From positions 55,594 to 119,593 of the forward strand of contig JAFZAP010000019.1 in assembly GCA_017557185.1 (NCBI GenBank): a stretch of DNA of 64,000 bases, in the 5' to 3' direction. The DNA comes from Prevotella sp. (lineage in GTDB: Bacteria; Bacteroidota; Bacteroidia; Bacteroidales; Bacteroidaceae). The position numbers and the translations under genes were made by a program. Within the stretch, counting starts at the first letter, position 1; each line of letters opens with the position of its first letter. The notes beneath the pieces are model-generated. The model did not search any database and was not told the origin of the DNA. It was given only the letters and a program-made list of their open reading frames with translations. This document shows, piece by piece, positions 1 through 8,544 of the stretch.

Positions 1-2495
1 GGTGTATAGGTCTTAGTTTGCATGTCAATTTTCATCTCATAGAATGCATAGTAGACATGCTGAGTAGCTGTCGTCGGAGCGATGTTGTAACGCGGCTCAT
101 CACAGGTGAACAGATAAGCAGTCTTTACAGTTCCATTGGTCATTTCAGTCTGACTGAAGGTAAAGTCAATGAATGAACTGTAGTTGTTCGGGTTAAATGC
201 ATTTTCCTCAAAATAACCTCCTGTAGAACTTACAGTTGAAGCGTTGTTGAATGTGAATTTCGTATTTCCAACCTTCTCTGTGAGGATTTTGGTCGTATAA
301 CTGGCTTCATTATTGCGGTCATACACATTAGCGTTCGTCTGATGATAAGGTGACTTTACAAAGAAGTAACGAGCATGATTTGTTGACGATGTCTCGCCGT
401 AGTAAGTCTCATCACCATAATGGCTGTAGAGGTTCTCGAAGGTGAACTTGGCAGGTGCCGGGAAGCCCTCGGGTACATAGAAGGTGAATTGACCACCCTT
501 TACGGCGAAATCGGTAGCAGAGAACTGTTGTGTCAGTTTGCCACCAGTTCCACCACTCTCCTGACATACGATATCGAGACGGTCGATATACGGGTCAAGA
601 GCCTGCATGGTTATCTTTCCATTGATAAGTCCTGGACCTCCATTTGTGGCATTACTAATAATACCAATCTTTATAGCATCGTTGTTATAGCCAGAAACGG
701 TTACAGAACTACTTTGATTAGTAACATTAATTGTTTTTTCCACACCAACACCATCGGGCTTATAGATTTTCAAAGTATATCCTCCAAGGGCAGTTGTTGA
801 GGCGGCAGACTGCTGGACATAGGTAGAAATACCAATTCTTTCTACTGAATTAGTATTACCACTAGCACTAGTAGTAATTACAAATGATCGAGTGACACGA
901 TAGTTTGTTCCCCCACTAGCCGTGTATGTTATAAAACTGCCATTACTGTTGGTTGCGCGTGTTTCTTTCCAGCCAATATAATAATAAGATCCATTTATCT
1001 GGTTCTTCGTGCGTATCTGGTTGTTGGTAATCGTAAAAGTACTTGTAGCACCCGGCTTCGTAGTAGTCATGCTGATGTCCGTTCCATTAATAGCAAGGTA
1101 ATAAATATCGCCATCACCATATCCATAGATATATCCATCCTTATCAATCCTCCAGACGGTGTGATATGAAGAATTCCAGTTATAAGTTCCACTATATACG
1201 TTCAGACCATACGTACCATTTTGATCAGGTCCATTATTTGTCGAATTGTATTGGATTTTGAACGTTGCTGGGAAATAGACGTCTTCACCTGTACCAGCTC
1301 CATAGTTGAATGTTGCACCAACGATGCGATAGCCGATAGGATTCTTATGAGCATTAGTCGCAGCACTATTCGTAGCCCATGTCGGTGACTCAATGTAATA
1401 GATAGCCTCTCCGTCAGCAGTGAGTGAATTGTGTTTACTTGGGTCGAGCTTAAGATAGTCACCAACCTGCGAAATGGATCCTGACTTATCTTCCACTATT
1501 TTACCGGCTGTACCGTCAAAGTCGTTTTCTGCCGCAGTTATAGTTTTGACAGACCCTTCCTCGTATATGGTCATATTTGCATTCATGTCACGTATCACGC
1601 CATTGTAGCTGATACGCGTTACGCCATCTGTTCTATTTGTTAATTGATCATAGTCAACCTTGCCAGTGGTGAAAGGAATCTCCACGGCAGATCGTTCAGT
1701 AACAATTGTCGGCGGGACTAAAGTTGGGGTATTGTTTTCTGCTGTGAATTGGAGATCCATATTGTCGAGCTGAATGAATGCACGACCAGTATTATTACCA
1801 GCACTTAATTTGAAATATAGCACATTGGTCATGTCCGAGCCAGTACGGGAAATGGTATGCTCTTCCTCATCGTCTGTAGTTATACCGCCAACATAGTTAC
1901 CACTTTTGTAAGCAAAAGATTTATCGGTCTCGCCGAAAGAAATACTCGCAGTTGTCGCATTAAGTTCAGAATATGAATACCCATTATTATCATTTGTCCA
2001 TCGAATTTGTCCTTGATAGGATCCGCTTGTCATATAAGTAATACCATCTGCAGTTGGATAGGGGATTCTATGGAAAGTGATGGAATAACCCGTAAAACGA
2101 TATCCTTTGGGAAGGACAACGGTTACATAGGTGTCCATAACCATATTACTTCCACCTTTTCCAATCTGGAGATACCTTGCAGCACCAGTAGTATTTGAAG
2201 GAGTTGCAAAGAGATTATTTGCAGGATTCTGCAACTGGCCATTACTTGTTAGTTGATTACTTGCATCGGTAACGTTGTTATCACTATCACCTGTAGTCAT
2301 GGTCAGCGACAATTGCTCATGCTTCCATGTGGCAAATCCTCTCCATCTAAAGAAGATATCGCCATTTGAATTGTCGGTGAATTTTTTAGCAGGCAGCATA
2401 CTACCGTCGCCCGGATGCACGGTCACGTTCTGTGCCATCATAGCTAACGGCACCAACAGTAAGCTCAAAAGAGCTAAAGTAATTCGTTTTCTCAT
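1..2495 (-). CDS. Large secreted surface protein, 5' part only
   Basis: The minus strand is open from an ATG at 2495 to the window edge (831 complete codons, no stop), so the 3' end lies outside. The product begins MRKRITLALLSLLLVPLAMM-AQ, a clear type I signal peptide with cleavage after MMA. The mature part is rich in Asn, Thr, Ser, Gly and Tyr, with alternating beta-like stretches and no catalytic motif I recognise; it resembles the large repetitive secreted proteins common in Prevotella, which often end in a sorting tail. A promoter lies at 2762-2793, giving a leader of about 260 bases. I do not recognise the family. It could be an adhesin or a carbohydrate-binding surface protein; the missing C-terminus would decide. 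Confidence 0.8.
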   Translation of the reverse strand, partial: MRKRITLALLSLLLVPLAMMAQNVTVHPGDGSMLPAKKFTDNSNGDIFFRWRGFATWKHEQLSLTMTTGDSDNNVTDASNQLTSNGQLQNPANNLFATPSNTTGAARYLQIGKGGSNMVMDTYVTVVLPKGYRFTGYSITFHRIPYPTADGITYMTSGSYQGQIRWTNDNNGYSYSELNATTASISFGETDKSFAYKSGNYVGGITTDDEEEHTISRTGSDMTNVLYFKLSAGNNTGRAFIQLDNMDLQFTAENNTPTLVPPTIVTERSAVEIPFTTGKVDYDQLTNRTDGVTRISYNGVIRDMNANMTIYEEGSVKTITAAENDFDGTAGKIVEDKSGSISQVGDYLKLDPSKHNSLTADGEAIYYIESPTWATNSAATNAHKNPIGYRIVGATFNYGAGTGEDVYFPATFKIQYNSTNNGPDQNGTYGLNVYSGTYNWNSSYHTVWRIDKDGYIYGYGDGDIYYLAINGTDISMTTTKPGATSTFTITNNQIRTKNQINGSYYYIGWKETRATNSNGSFITYTASGGTNYRVTRSFVITTSASGNTNSVERIGISTYVQQSAASTTALGGYTLKIYKPDGVGVEKTINVTNQSSSVTVSGYNNDAIKIGIISNATNGGPGLINGKITMQALDPYIDRLDIVCQESGGTGGKLTQQFSATDFAVKGGQFTFYVPEGFPAPAKFTFENLYSHYGDETYYGETSSTNHARYFFVKSPYHQTNANVYDRNNEASYTTKILTEKVGNTKFTFNNASTVSSTGGYFEENAFNPNNYSSFIDFTFSQTEMTNGTVKTAYLFTCDEPRYNIAPTTATQHVYYAFYEMKIDMQTKTYT

Positions 2496-2579
2496 AATCG
2501 ATGAGTTTTTAAAAGTTATTATTTTCATTGTTTGTTAATTATTTTTTGATTATCATTTTCAAATACTATGCAAAAAAGG

Positions 2580-2625
2580 CAACATGTGTCAGGGCGGACC
2601 CGGCGGCCCTGCCTTGCTGAGGAAT
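2580..2625 (-). other. GC-rich hairpin in a long 5' leader
   Basis: Inside the otherwise AT-rich leader lies an isolated GC-rich stretch whose ends, CAGGGC and GCCCTG (minus-strand sense), can pair around a CGCCGGGTCC core. It may be a structured regulatory leader or an inserted repeat. No known riboswitch was recognised. Confidence 0.35.
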
Positions 2626-2761
2626 ATATTTCTATGTCTGTTTCTACAATCCAACATGTATTCTTTTTAATATAATAGTGATGCTTTAAGCACCTATTCA
2701 CGTTCGAAAAAAGAGCATAACTTTTAGACATGCGCCCGAAGGGTACACATATAGTCGGCTG

Positions 2762-2793
2762 CAAAGGTACAAACTTTTCTGAAATCTCACAAA
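2762..2793 (-). promoter_or_regulatory. Promoter of the large secreted protein gene
   Basis: On the minus strand the -7 box TACCTTTG (2769-2762) is preceded by TTTG (2793-2790) with a 20-base gap, the Bacteroidota sigma-70 pattern. It predicts a long 5' leader of about 260 bases before the ATG at 2495. Confidence 0.75.
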
Positions 2794-2837
2794 TTTTATA
2801 TACATTTTTTATAACTTTTTTATATGTTTATTGGCAT

Positions 2838-2923
2838 AAAGGGGAGTGGAAGGGGCATAAAAAGGGTAAAGGCATAAAGGGTATAAAGGGGAGTGGAAGG
2901 GTGTAAAGGGGAGTGGAAGGGCA
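2838..2923. repeat. Short direct repeats left of the toxin-antitoxin pair
   Basis: The motif AAAGGGGAGTGGAAGG occurs at 2838-2853, 2885-2900 and 2905-2920, mixed with GGCATAAA words. The same motif reappears on the other side of the toxin-antitoxin pair (3600-3640), so the pair sits between copies of one repeat. Confidence 0.7.
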
Positions 2924-2956
2924 TGTCTCTCTGCCCTTTACGCGAGTTGATTGCAA

Positions 2957-3014
2957 AATGTACATAAAAAAGTACATTATTATTTGGTTGTTCGAAATAA
3001 TATCAGTATCTTTG
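2957..3014 (+). promoter_or_regulatory. Promoter and palindromic operator of the toxin-antitoxin operon
   Basis: A -7 box TATCTTTG (3007-3014) is preceded by TTTG (2983-2986) at a 20-base gap. Immediately upstream lies a perfect inverted repeat, AATGTAC (2957-2963) and GTACATT (2972-2978), 8 bases apart. It contains TGTACA, the core word of the E. coli yefM-yoeB operator, which fits autoregulation by the antitoxin or the complex. Confidence 0.7.
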
Positions 3015-3040
3015 CAACCGGATATTCAACATAACAAGCT

Positions 3041-3295
3041 ATGACAGCATTATCATTTACTGAGTTCAGAAATAAAATGGCCAGTTCGTTCGACCGTGTT
3101 GACGCTGGCGAGTTTGTGTTTGTCAATCGAGGCAACAAGAAAAGGTATGCCATTATCCTGATGGATGATGATGACCTTTCTATTACGCCACAGATGGCAG
3201 CAAAAATAGAAAAGGCAAGGCAAGAATTCCGACAGCGCAGTACATTGAAGTTTGAAAACGCGGTTGCTGCCCAGAAGTGGATGGAGGAGCTATGA
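3041..3295 (+). CDS. YefM/Phd-type antitoxin
   Basis: An 84-residue protein with the N-terminal pattern of the Phd/YefM antitoxins (MTALSFTEFRNKMASSFDRV, then a GEFVFVNRGNKKRYAIILMD strand region). The N-terminal part would form the DNA-binding dimer and the charged C-terminal part (about residues 55-84, KIEKARQEFRQRS onwards) the toxin-neutralising helix. Its stop codon overlaps the toxin start in the ATGA arrangement at 3292-3295, typical of translationally coupled type II pairs. It probably represses its own promoter through the TGTAC palindrome upstream. The family call rests on motif likeness and on the partner, which is a convincing YoeB. Confidence 0.85.
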   Translation: MTALSFTEFRNKMASSFDRVDAGEFVFVNRGNKKRYAIILMDDDDLSITPQMAAKIEKARQEFRQRSTLKFENAVAAQKWMEEL

Positions 3296-3567
3296 ACTAC
3301 AAAATTGAATTTTCGGAGGAGGCTCAGAAGGTTATAAAGAAATGGAAAAAGTCAAATCCCAATTCTTTCAAAAAGCTCTATAAGCTGTTGCCGGAATTAG
3401 AGTTGCATCCTAGAACAGGCACAGGACATCCCGAAGCATTAAAAGGTGGTAATGATATCACATATTCGAGAAGACTGTCTGGACAGGACCGTATCATCTA
3501 TGACATCTATGATGATGTTGTTATCGTCTTGGTGCTTGAATTGGAGGGACATTACAATGACAAATAG
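3292..3567 (+). CDS. YoeB/Txe-type mRNA interferase toxin
   Basis: A 91-residue protein of the RelE/YoeB fold, predicted to cut mRNA on the ribosome. Aligned by eye with E. coli YoeB, the key residues are present: Glu48 (in GHPEALKGG), Arg67 (in SGQDRIIYD) and the C-terminal His87-Tyr88 pair, so the toxin looks intact. I chose the ATG at 3292 because it overlaps the antitoxin stop by 4 bases; an earlier in-frame ATG at 3277 lies inside the antitoxin gene and would add MDGGA, which is not family-like. The pair is isolated, with repeats on both sides and no mobile gene nearby. Confidence 0.9.
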   Translation: MNYKIEFSEEAQKVIKKWKKSNPNSFKKLYKLLPELELHPRTGTGHPEALKGGNDITYSRRLSGQDRIIYDIYDDVVIVLVLELEGHYNDK

Positions 3568-3586
3568 TTAAAAACATTTCGGGTGC

Positions 3587-3612
3587 CCTTCCACTCCTCG
3601 GGGAGTGGAAGG
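3587..3612. terminator. Hairpin after the toxin gene
   Basis: CCTTCCACTCC and GGAGTGGAAGG form an 11-bp perfect stem around a 4-base loop, 19 bases after the toxin stop. There is no T-run, so it is either a weak terminator or simply two facing copies of the GGGGAGTGGAAGG repeat. Confidence 0.45.
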
Positions 3613-3822
3613 CATAATGGGTTTAAAGGGGAGTGGAAGGCATATTGTTGAAATACAAAACTTTCGAATTACGAATGATTTGAGAATCAAAAGTTAAGGG
3701 AACTATATACAATTAGACCCTCCGAACTTTTTAGACAAACGAAACAGACGGACAGATGTTTTTTACCCACAGATTCCACTGATGACGCATACTAACTAAG
3801 GAACAAAGGAACGAAGGAATGC

Positions 3823-4071
3823 GAATGATGCGGAAGTAATTTGGATCATGGAGGGCGATTCCGCGTGCGGAGAGCCTCCCCCTGCCCCTCCAAGTAGAGG
3901 GGTGCCTTTACTTCCAGCGTAGTGCCTCTCTCTGCTGTTTGTCTTAACGTGGCTTCCACCCTTTTGGGGGGATTAGAGGGGGGCTGCATTTGTCGTGCAG
4001 ACCCTATCGAACGTGTGGCGATGGTGAGCATCACCATCTCTTCCATGATCCAAATTACTTCCGCATCATTC
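3823..4071. repeat. MITE-like element with 30-bp perfect inverted ends
   Basis: The 30 bases at 3823-3852 are repeated exactly in inverted form at 4042-4071, enclosing 189 bases. The interior carries a GC-rich palindrome (CCCCTCCAAGTAGAGGGG). Outside the perfect arms, AAGGAACGAAGGAAT-like sequences on the left (about 3798-3820) face similar inverted ones on the right (about 4103-4125), so the symmetry extends imperfectly. No reading frame inside is convincing. It looks like a non-autonomous mobile element or a very long hairpin. Confidence 0.75.
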
Positions 4072-4224
4072 TTTCTCCGACTCTATGTCTCTCTGTCTAA
4101 TTTCCTTGTTTCCTTCATTCCTTAGAATCATCTGAGATCCGTGGAGAAACTGAGGGGTCAAAAAGTATATAATTACCAAAGTTAATGAGTTCGAGGTCTT
4201 TAACACATGCTATTGGATGGCCCG

Positions 4225-4356
4225 AGCTATGGTTTTGAACCTCTAAAGCTATACTCCGCAACTTGAAAAGCATTGCTCCAGCCACACGAAAGCAATGCTC
4301 TAGCCACACGAAAGCATTGCTCTAGCTGTTCGAAAGCATAGGTTTTACCACCTGTA
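4225..4356. repeat. 22-bp-period array A (6 units)
   Basis: Six consecutive units of exactly 22 bp start at 4225, 4247, 4269, 4291, 4313 and 4335. The first nine bases are AGCTATGGT, AGCTATACT, AGCATTGCT, AGCAATGCT, AGCATTGCT and AGCATAGGT; the third to fifth are perfect odd palindromes. The other 13 bases vary but often end in CGAA. Arrays with the same core and period occur at 41600-41797 and 51473-51582. Confidence 0.85.
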
Positions 4357-4469
4357 GGGACTCTTTACACGCGCCGCAGGCTTTTCCCATTTTGACCTCA
4401 CATACTCACCAAATCTTCTGGAACGCCTTTATACAAAGGGATTGAGGCACGGGAGGTTACAGCGAGAGA

Positions 4470-4700
4470 CCTCCCGTCAACCCCACCCCCGAGGGGGGGG
4501 GAGTAGGAGCCTCACCCCAGCCCTGCCTCCGTCGCGAATGGGGATTCGCTCCCCTTTGTGGGGCCGCAGCCACACCGGTGGCTGCTCTGAAGACCCCAGT
4601 CGCCAAAGGGAGAGGGAGTTCAGATAAGGGTACAATATGCATGATAACACTGTTTTTCTACCCCCTCCCTCCAGAGGAGAGCTGGGGGAGGCCCTAACGG
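4470..4700. repeat. Cluster of GC-rich palindromic repeats
   Basis: Words such as CCCCACCCCCGAGGGGGG, CCTCACCCCAGCCCTGCC and CCTCCCTCCAGAGGAG belong to the same GC-rich palindrome family found at many gene ends here (for example 50507-50600 and 63137-63266). No gene is visible. Inverted ACGGGAGGTT words also occur around 4450-4475 and 4730. Confidence 0.6.
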
Positions 4701-4894
4701 AAGGTTGATGGGAGGTATAACGGTAGGTGTGACGGGAGGTTAGCTAATATATAAACATTTGATACAGAGTGACTTATAAAGAAAATGGGAGTATGGGAGG
4801 TTAAAAAGGAAATGTCAAGACTTATGTGTAAAGGTGGAAATAATGATGTGGAAATAATGATTAGGACTTGACCGCAACGCGGTCATCGCTCCAT

Positions 4895-5230
4895 AACCGT
4901 AGGTACGAACGTAGCGAGCACCTGCGGATAAACGAAGAGCGTGTGGATGCACTCTGAAGGAGTGCCCCTTCACTCGAGCCTTGCTCTTACTCTCTCGCGT
5001 TGACCAATTGGTCTTCCTCCTCCTTACAAGGCATAACCAAAGCAAGCTTTATTCTGCACTTGTTTCGTTGACTTTCCCTTCGGCCGTCGAGCTAAACCTT
5101 CGTCGGTTCGGCATAGCTCAAACAAGTTTAACTCTGCGCTCGCTGCTCCATCGGATGGGCGACCCCGTCAGGGTCGATGATACTCTGGCACGTGAATCCG
5201 CAGGTGCTCGCAACGCTCGTACCCGCGGTT
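4895..5230. repeat. Element bounded by 35-bp imperfect inverted repeats
   Basis: Bases 4895-4929 and 5196-5230 are inverted copies differing at 4 of 35 positions, both containing GCGAGCACCTGCGGAT. The 266 bases between them hold short palindromes and a TTCGGCATAGCTCAAACAAG-type word near 5108 that has relatives near 24929 and 30931. No convincing gene. It is probably a non-autonomous repeat element. Confidence 0.65.
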
Positions 5231-5372
5231 ATTATTTAATTGGACGACTTCATCGTCCTTTTTATACTAAGAATTCATCACCGGTCCGCTTTAAGAGATA
5301 AGCTGAGAAAGAAATTCTATATCATTACCAAAAAATATTGGTGAGTGTGACTGATAATTCGAAAATTTTGTC

Positions 5373-5380
5373 TATATTTG
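5373..5380 (+). promoter_or_regulatory. Putative -7 box for nrdD
   Basis: TATATTTG fits the TAnnTTTG consensus, about 78 bases before the nrdD start; a good TTTG at the expected upstream distance is not evident. This is the only promoter-like site seen before the nrdD-to-esterase gene string. Confidence 0.45.
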
Positions 5381-5457
5381 CATCGTTGTTCCTCTCAGGC
5401 GGAAAAACAACTGAAAGCTTAAAAACTTAAATATCTTATAAATCGTTAATACTCATC

Positions 5458-7707
5458 ATGATACAGACCGTTAAGAAGCGCGACGGACGAATTGTCGGCT
5501 TCAATGAACAGAAAATCATGGCCGCCATCCGCAAGGCCATGCTCACCACAGAGAAGGGTGAGGACGAAGGATTGCTGCAGCAGATTGCTGACCGTATTGC
5601 AGCACGCGGAAGAGAACAGATGGGCGTCGAGGAGATTCAGGACGCCGTAGAAATTGAGTTGATGAAGTCGAGCCGCAAGGATGTGGCACAGAAGTATATC
5701 GCCTATCGCAATCAGCGTTCGGTGGCCCGTCGTGCGAAGACGCGCGATGTGTTCCTGGACATCGTGAACGTGAAGAATAATGATATCACGCGCGAGAATG
5801 CGAACATGAATGCCGACACACCGGCAGGCATGATGATGAAGTTCGCCTCGGAGTCGACGAAGCCGTTTGTCGATGACTACCTGCTCTCAGAGCGTACCCG
5901 CGAGGCGGTGAAGCACAACTACCTGCACATTCACGACAAGGACTACTATCCCACGAAATCGCTGACCTGTGTGCAGCACCCACTGGACCACATCTTGAAC
6001 TGCGGTTTTATTGCCGGACACGGAGCCTCGCGCCCTGCCAAGCGTATCGAGACGGCGAGCGTGCTTGCCTGTATTTCGCTGGAGTGTGCGCAGAACGAGA
6101 TGCACGGCGGTCAGGCTATTCCAGCCTTCGACTTCTACCTTGCACCCTTCGTGCGCCTGACGTTCCAAGAGGAGCTGAAGAGCCTGGAATCTCTCTACGG
6201 AAAGAGCTTCGAACACCTGTATGAACTGAAAGTGAGCGACTATCTGCGTCGTGAGCTGGGTGGCCTGCAGGGCGACGACCGCGTGGTGCAACATGCCATG
6301 AATCGCACGGTGGCCCGTGTGCATCAGGCGATGGAGGCTTTCATCCACAATATGAACACGATTCACTCTCGCGGAGGTAACCAAGTGGTGTTCTCCAGTA
6401 TCAACTACGGCACCGACACCTCAGCCGAAGGCCGTTGCGTGATGCGCGAAATTCTGCTCAGCACCTACGAGGGCGTTGGCGACGGCGAGACTGCTATCTT
6501 CCCTATCCAGATCTGGAAGAAGAAACGAGGCGTGAACTACCTGCCCGAAGACCGCAACTACGACCTCTATGAGTTGGCTTGCAAGGTGACGGCACGTCGT
6601 TTCTTCCCGAATTTCCTGAACCTCGACGCCTCGTACAACCAATGTGCCGAGTGGCGAGCTGACGATCCGCTGCGCTATGAACACGAGGTGGCCACAATGG
6701 GCTGTCGCACGCGTGTGTTTGAGAACCGCTTCGGCCCAAAGACCTCTATTGGACGCGGCAACCTTTCGTTTACAACGATCAACATCGTGCGACTCGCCAT
6801 CGAGTGTATGGACGAGAAGGACGAGGAGGTGCGCATCCAGAAGTTCTTCGCCAAGCTCGACGAGCAACTCGAAGTGGCTGCCGAGCAGTTGAACGACCGC
6901 TTCAACTTCCAGAAGACCGCGCTCGCCAAGCAGTTCCCGCTGCTCATGCGCTCGTTGTGGATTGGCGGTGACAAGCTGAAGCCTAATGACACTGTGGCTT
7001 CGGTCATCAATCAGGGTACGCTCGGCATTGGCTTTATCGGTCTGGCAGAATGCCTCGTGGCCCTTGTGGGCAAGCATCACGGCGAGAGCGAGAAGGCTCA
7101 GGAGCTGGGTCTGAAGATTATCGGCTACATGCGGCAGCGCATCAATGACTTCTGCGAGCGCTATCAGCACAACTACTCTGTGCTTGCGACGCCTGCCGAG
7201 GGCTTGTCGGGTAAGTTCACGAAGGTGGACCGCAAGGACTTCGGTGTGATTCCCGGTGTCACCGACCGCGACTACTACACCAACTCCAACCACGTGCCGG
7301 TCTATTACAAGTGCTCGGCCCGCCATAAGGCAGAGGTGGAAGCCCCCTATCACAAGTTGTGTGGCGGCGGTCATATCTTCTATGTGGAGATCGACGGCGA
7401 TGCCACGCACAACCCGCAGGTAATCATGAATGTCGTTGACATGATGGACCGCCTCGATATGGGCTACGGCTCGGTGAACCACAATCGCAACCGTTGTATG
7501 GACTGCGGCTACGAGAATGCCGACCCGAACATGAAGAAGTGTCCGCGCTGCGGGAGTGAGAACATTGACCGCCTGCAACGCATCACCGGCTATCTGGTGG
7601 GAACCACCGACCGCTGGAATCACGGTAAGCTCTCCGAGCTGAACGACCGCGTGACACATGTCGACAACGGCAATCAGCTGGAACTGTTTGAGGAGATGAG
7701 AAGTTGA
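5458..7707 (+). CDS. nrdD: Anaerobic ribonucleoside-triphosphate reductase
   Basis: A 749-residue class III ribonucleotide reductase, which makes dNTPs from NTPs (formate as the usual reductant) under anoxia. An ATP-cone allosteric domain occupies about residues 1-95 (TVKKRDGRIVGFNEQKI). Near the C-terminus four cysteines in two CxxC pairs (680, 683, 695, 698) form the zinc site, followed by the glycyl-radical loop RITGY with Gly711. All family landmarks are intact and the length is normal. The TGA stop overlaps the TTG start of nrdG, so the reductase and its activase are coupled in translation. Confidence 0.97.
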   Translation: MIQTVKKRDGRIVGFNEQKIMAAIRKAMLTTEKGEDEGLLQQIADRIAARGREQMGVEEIQDAVEIELMKSSRKDVAQKYIAYRNQRSVARRAKTRDVFLDIVNVKNNDITRENANMNADTPAGMMMKFASESTKPFVDDYLLSERTREAVKHNYLHIHDKDYYPTKSLTCVQHPLDHILNCGFIAGHGASRPAKRIETASVLACISLECAQNEMHGGQAIPAFDFYLAPFVRLTFQEELKSLESLYGKSFEHLYELKVSDYLRRELGGLQGDDRVVQHAMNRTVARVHQAMEAFIHNMNTIHSRGGNQVVFSSINYGTDTSAEGRCVMREILLSTYEGVGDGETAIFPIQIWKKKRGVNYLPEDRNYDLYELACKVTARRFFPNFLNLDASYNQCAEWRADDPLRYEHEVATMGCRTRVFENRFGPKTSIGRGNLSFTTINIVRLAIECMDEKDEEVRIQKFFAKLDEQLEVAAEQLNDRFNFQKTALAKQFPLLMRSLWIGGDKLKPNDTVASVINQGTLGIGFIGLAECLVALVGKHHGESEKAQELGLKIIGYMRQRINDFCERYQHNYSVLATPAEGLSGKFTKVDRKDFGVIPGVTDRDYYTNSNHVPVYYKCSARHKAEVEAPYHKLCGGGHIFYVEIDGDATHNPQVIMNVVDMMDRLDMGYGSVNHNRNRCMDCGYENADPNMKKCPRCGSENIDRLQRITGYLVGTTDRWNHGKLSELNDRVTHVDNGNQLELFEEMRS

Positions 7708-8219
7708 TTTCGATTCTGAACATCATAGAAGATACGATGGTCGACGGGCCTGGCTTCCGCACTTCCATCTATTGTGCAGGCTGCCGACATGCCTGTGAGG
7801 GTTGTCACAACCCGCAGTCGTGGGATTTCTCCGGCGGTCGCGCGATGGCCACAGACGAAATCATGCGAATCATCGAGGCCGACCCCTATGCCAACGTCAC
7901 CTTTACAGGTGGAGACCCGATGTATCAGCCAGAGGGATTTGCTGAGTTGGCTCGCGCCATACACGCGCGTACAGATAAAAATATATGGTGCTACACGGGA
8001 TTCACGTTTGAGCGCCTGCTCAACAACCCCCGCCAGCGAGCACTATTGGAACAGATCGATGTGTTGGTCGATGGTCCCTTCGTGAAAGCATTGAGGAACG
8101 ACGACCTGATATTCCGTGGGAGTTCGAACCAGCGCATCATCGACGTTCCCCGCTCTCTGCAGGAGGGACGTGCCGTGTTGCTGCCCCTTGACAATAACCT
8201 AAACTACCCGTTACGATGA
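7704..8219 (+). CDS. nrdG: Anaerobic ribonucleotide reductase activating protein
   Basis: A 171-residue radical-SAM activase that installs the glycyl radical in NrdD. The cluster motif CX3CX2C is present (Cys27, Cys31, Cys34 in CRHACEGC), followed by a glycine-rich TFTGGDPM SAM-binding segment. The start is taken as TTG at 7704, overlapping the nrdD stop (TTGA): it gives the usual short N-terminus before the VDGPGFRTS motif, whereas the next ATG (at 7737) would start directly on that motif. It overlaps the following clpS start by 4 bases (ATGA), so the N-degron genes continue the same transcript. Confidence 0.95.
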   Translation: MISILNIIEDTMVDGPGFRTSIYCAGCRHACEGCHNPQSWDFSGGRAMATDEIMRIIEADPYANVTFTGGDPMYQPEGFAELARAIHARTDKNIWCYTGFTFERLLNNPRQRALLEQIDVLVDGPFVKALRNDDLIFRGSSNQRIIDVPRSLQEGRAVLLPLDNNLNYPLR

Positions 8220-8518
8220 CCAAAGTAGAATCATCAATCCGTGAGCGCCAGCGCACCGATTTGCGTGAGCCGCGCCGCTACAAGGTCATTATCTACAATG
8301 ACGACTTCACCACGATGGAATTTGTGGTGATGATCCTGATTCGTGTGTTTCACAAAAGCGAGTCGGAGGCCGAGCAACTCATGATGCAGGTACATCATTC
8401 CGGTCAGGGTGTGGTGGGCATCTACACTTATGATGTTGCTCAGTCGAAGGTACAGCTTGCTACAGGTATGGCCCGTGAGGAGGGTTTCCCCCTGCGGTTA
8501 GGCTGTGTGCCGGAATAG
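8216..8518 (+). CDS. clpS: ClpS adaptor for ClpA
   Basis: A 100-residue ClpS, the N-recognin that hands proteins with destabilising N-terminal residues to ClpA. After a flexible N-terminal extension come the typical YKVIIYNDDFTTMEFV segment and the QVHHSGQGVVGIYTYDVAQ core. The residues that line the N-degron pocket (Asn-Asp-Asp, Thr, Met and the conserved His) are present. The ATG overlaps the nrdG stop by 4 bases. clpA follows 26 bases downstream. Confidence 0.95.
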   Translation: MTKVESSIRERQRTDLREPRRYKVIIYNDDFTTMEFVVMILIRVFHKSESEAEQLMMQVHHSGQGVVGIYTYDVAQSKVQLATGMAREEGFPLRLGCVPE

Positions 8519-8544
8519 CTCAATCATTAAGGAACGAAGACACA

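Noticed and set aside
2525-2764. Possible 79-residue peptide in the leader of the large secreted-protein gene
   Set aside because: It would start with TTG inside the -7 box, before the transcript begins, and the sequence is not protein-like.
3568-5457. Hidden genes in the 1.9-kb gap before nrdD
   Set aside because: All open frames there are short, overlap inverted repeats or palindromes, and lack family-like sequence.
6421-7659. Long open frame on the minus strand opposite nrdD (412 codons)
   Set aside because: It is the antisense of a strongly conserved enzyme gene, lacks a promoter and has the odd composition (His/Val/Leu-rich) expected of antisense in this GC range.
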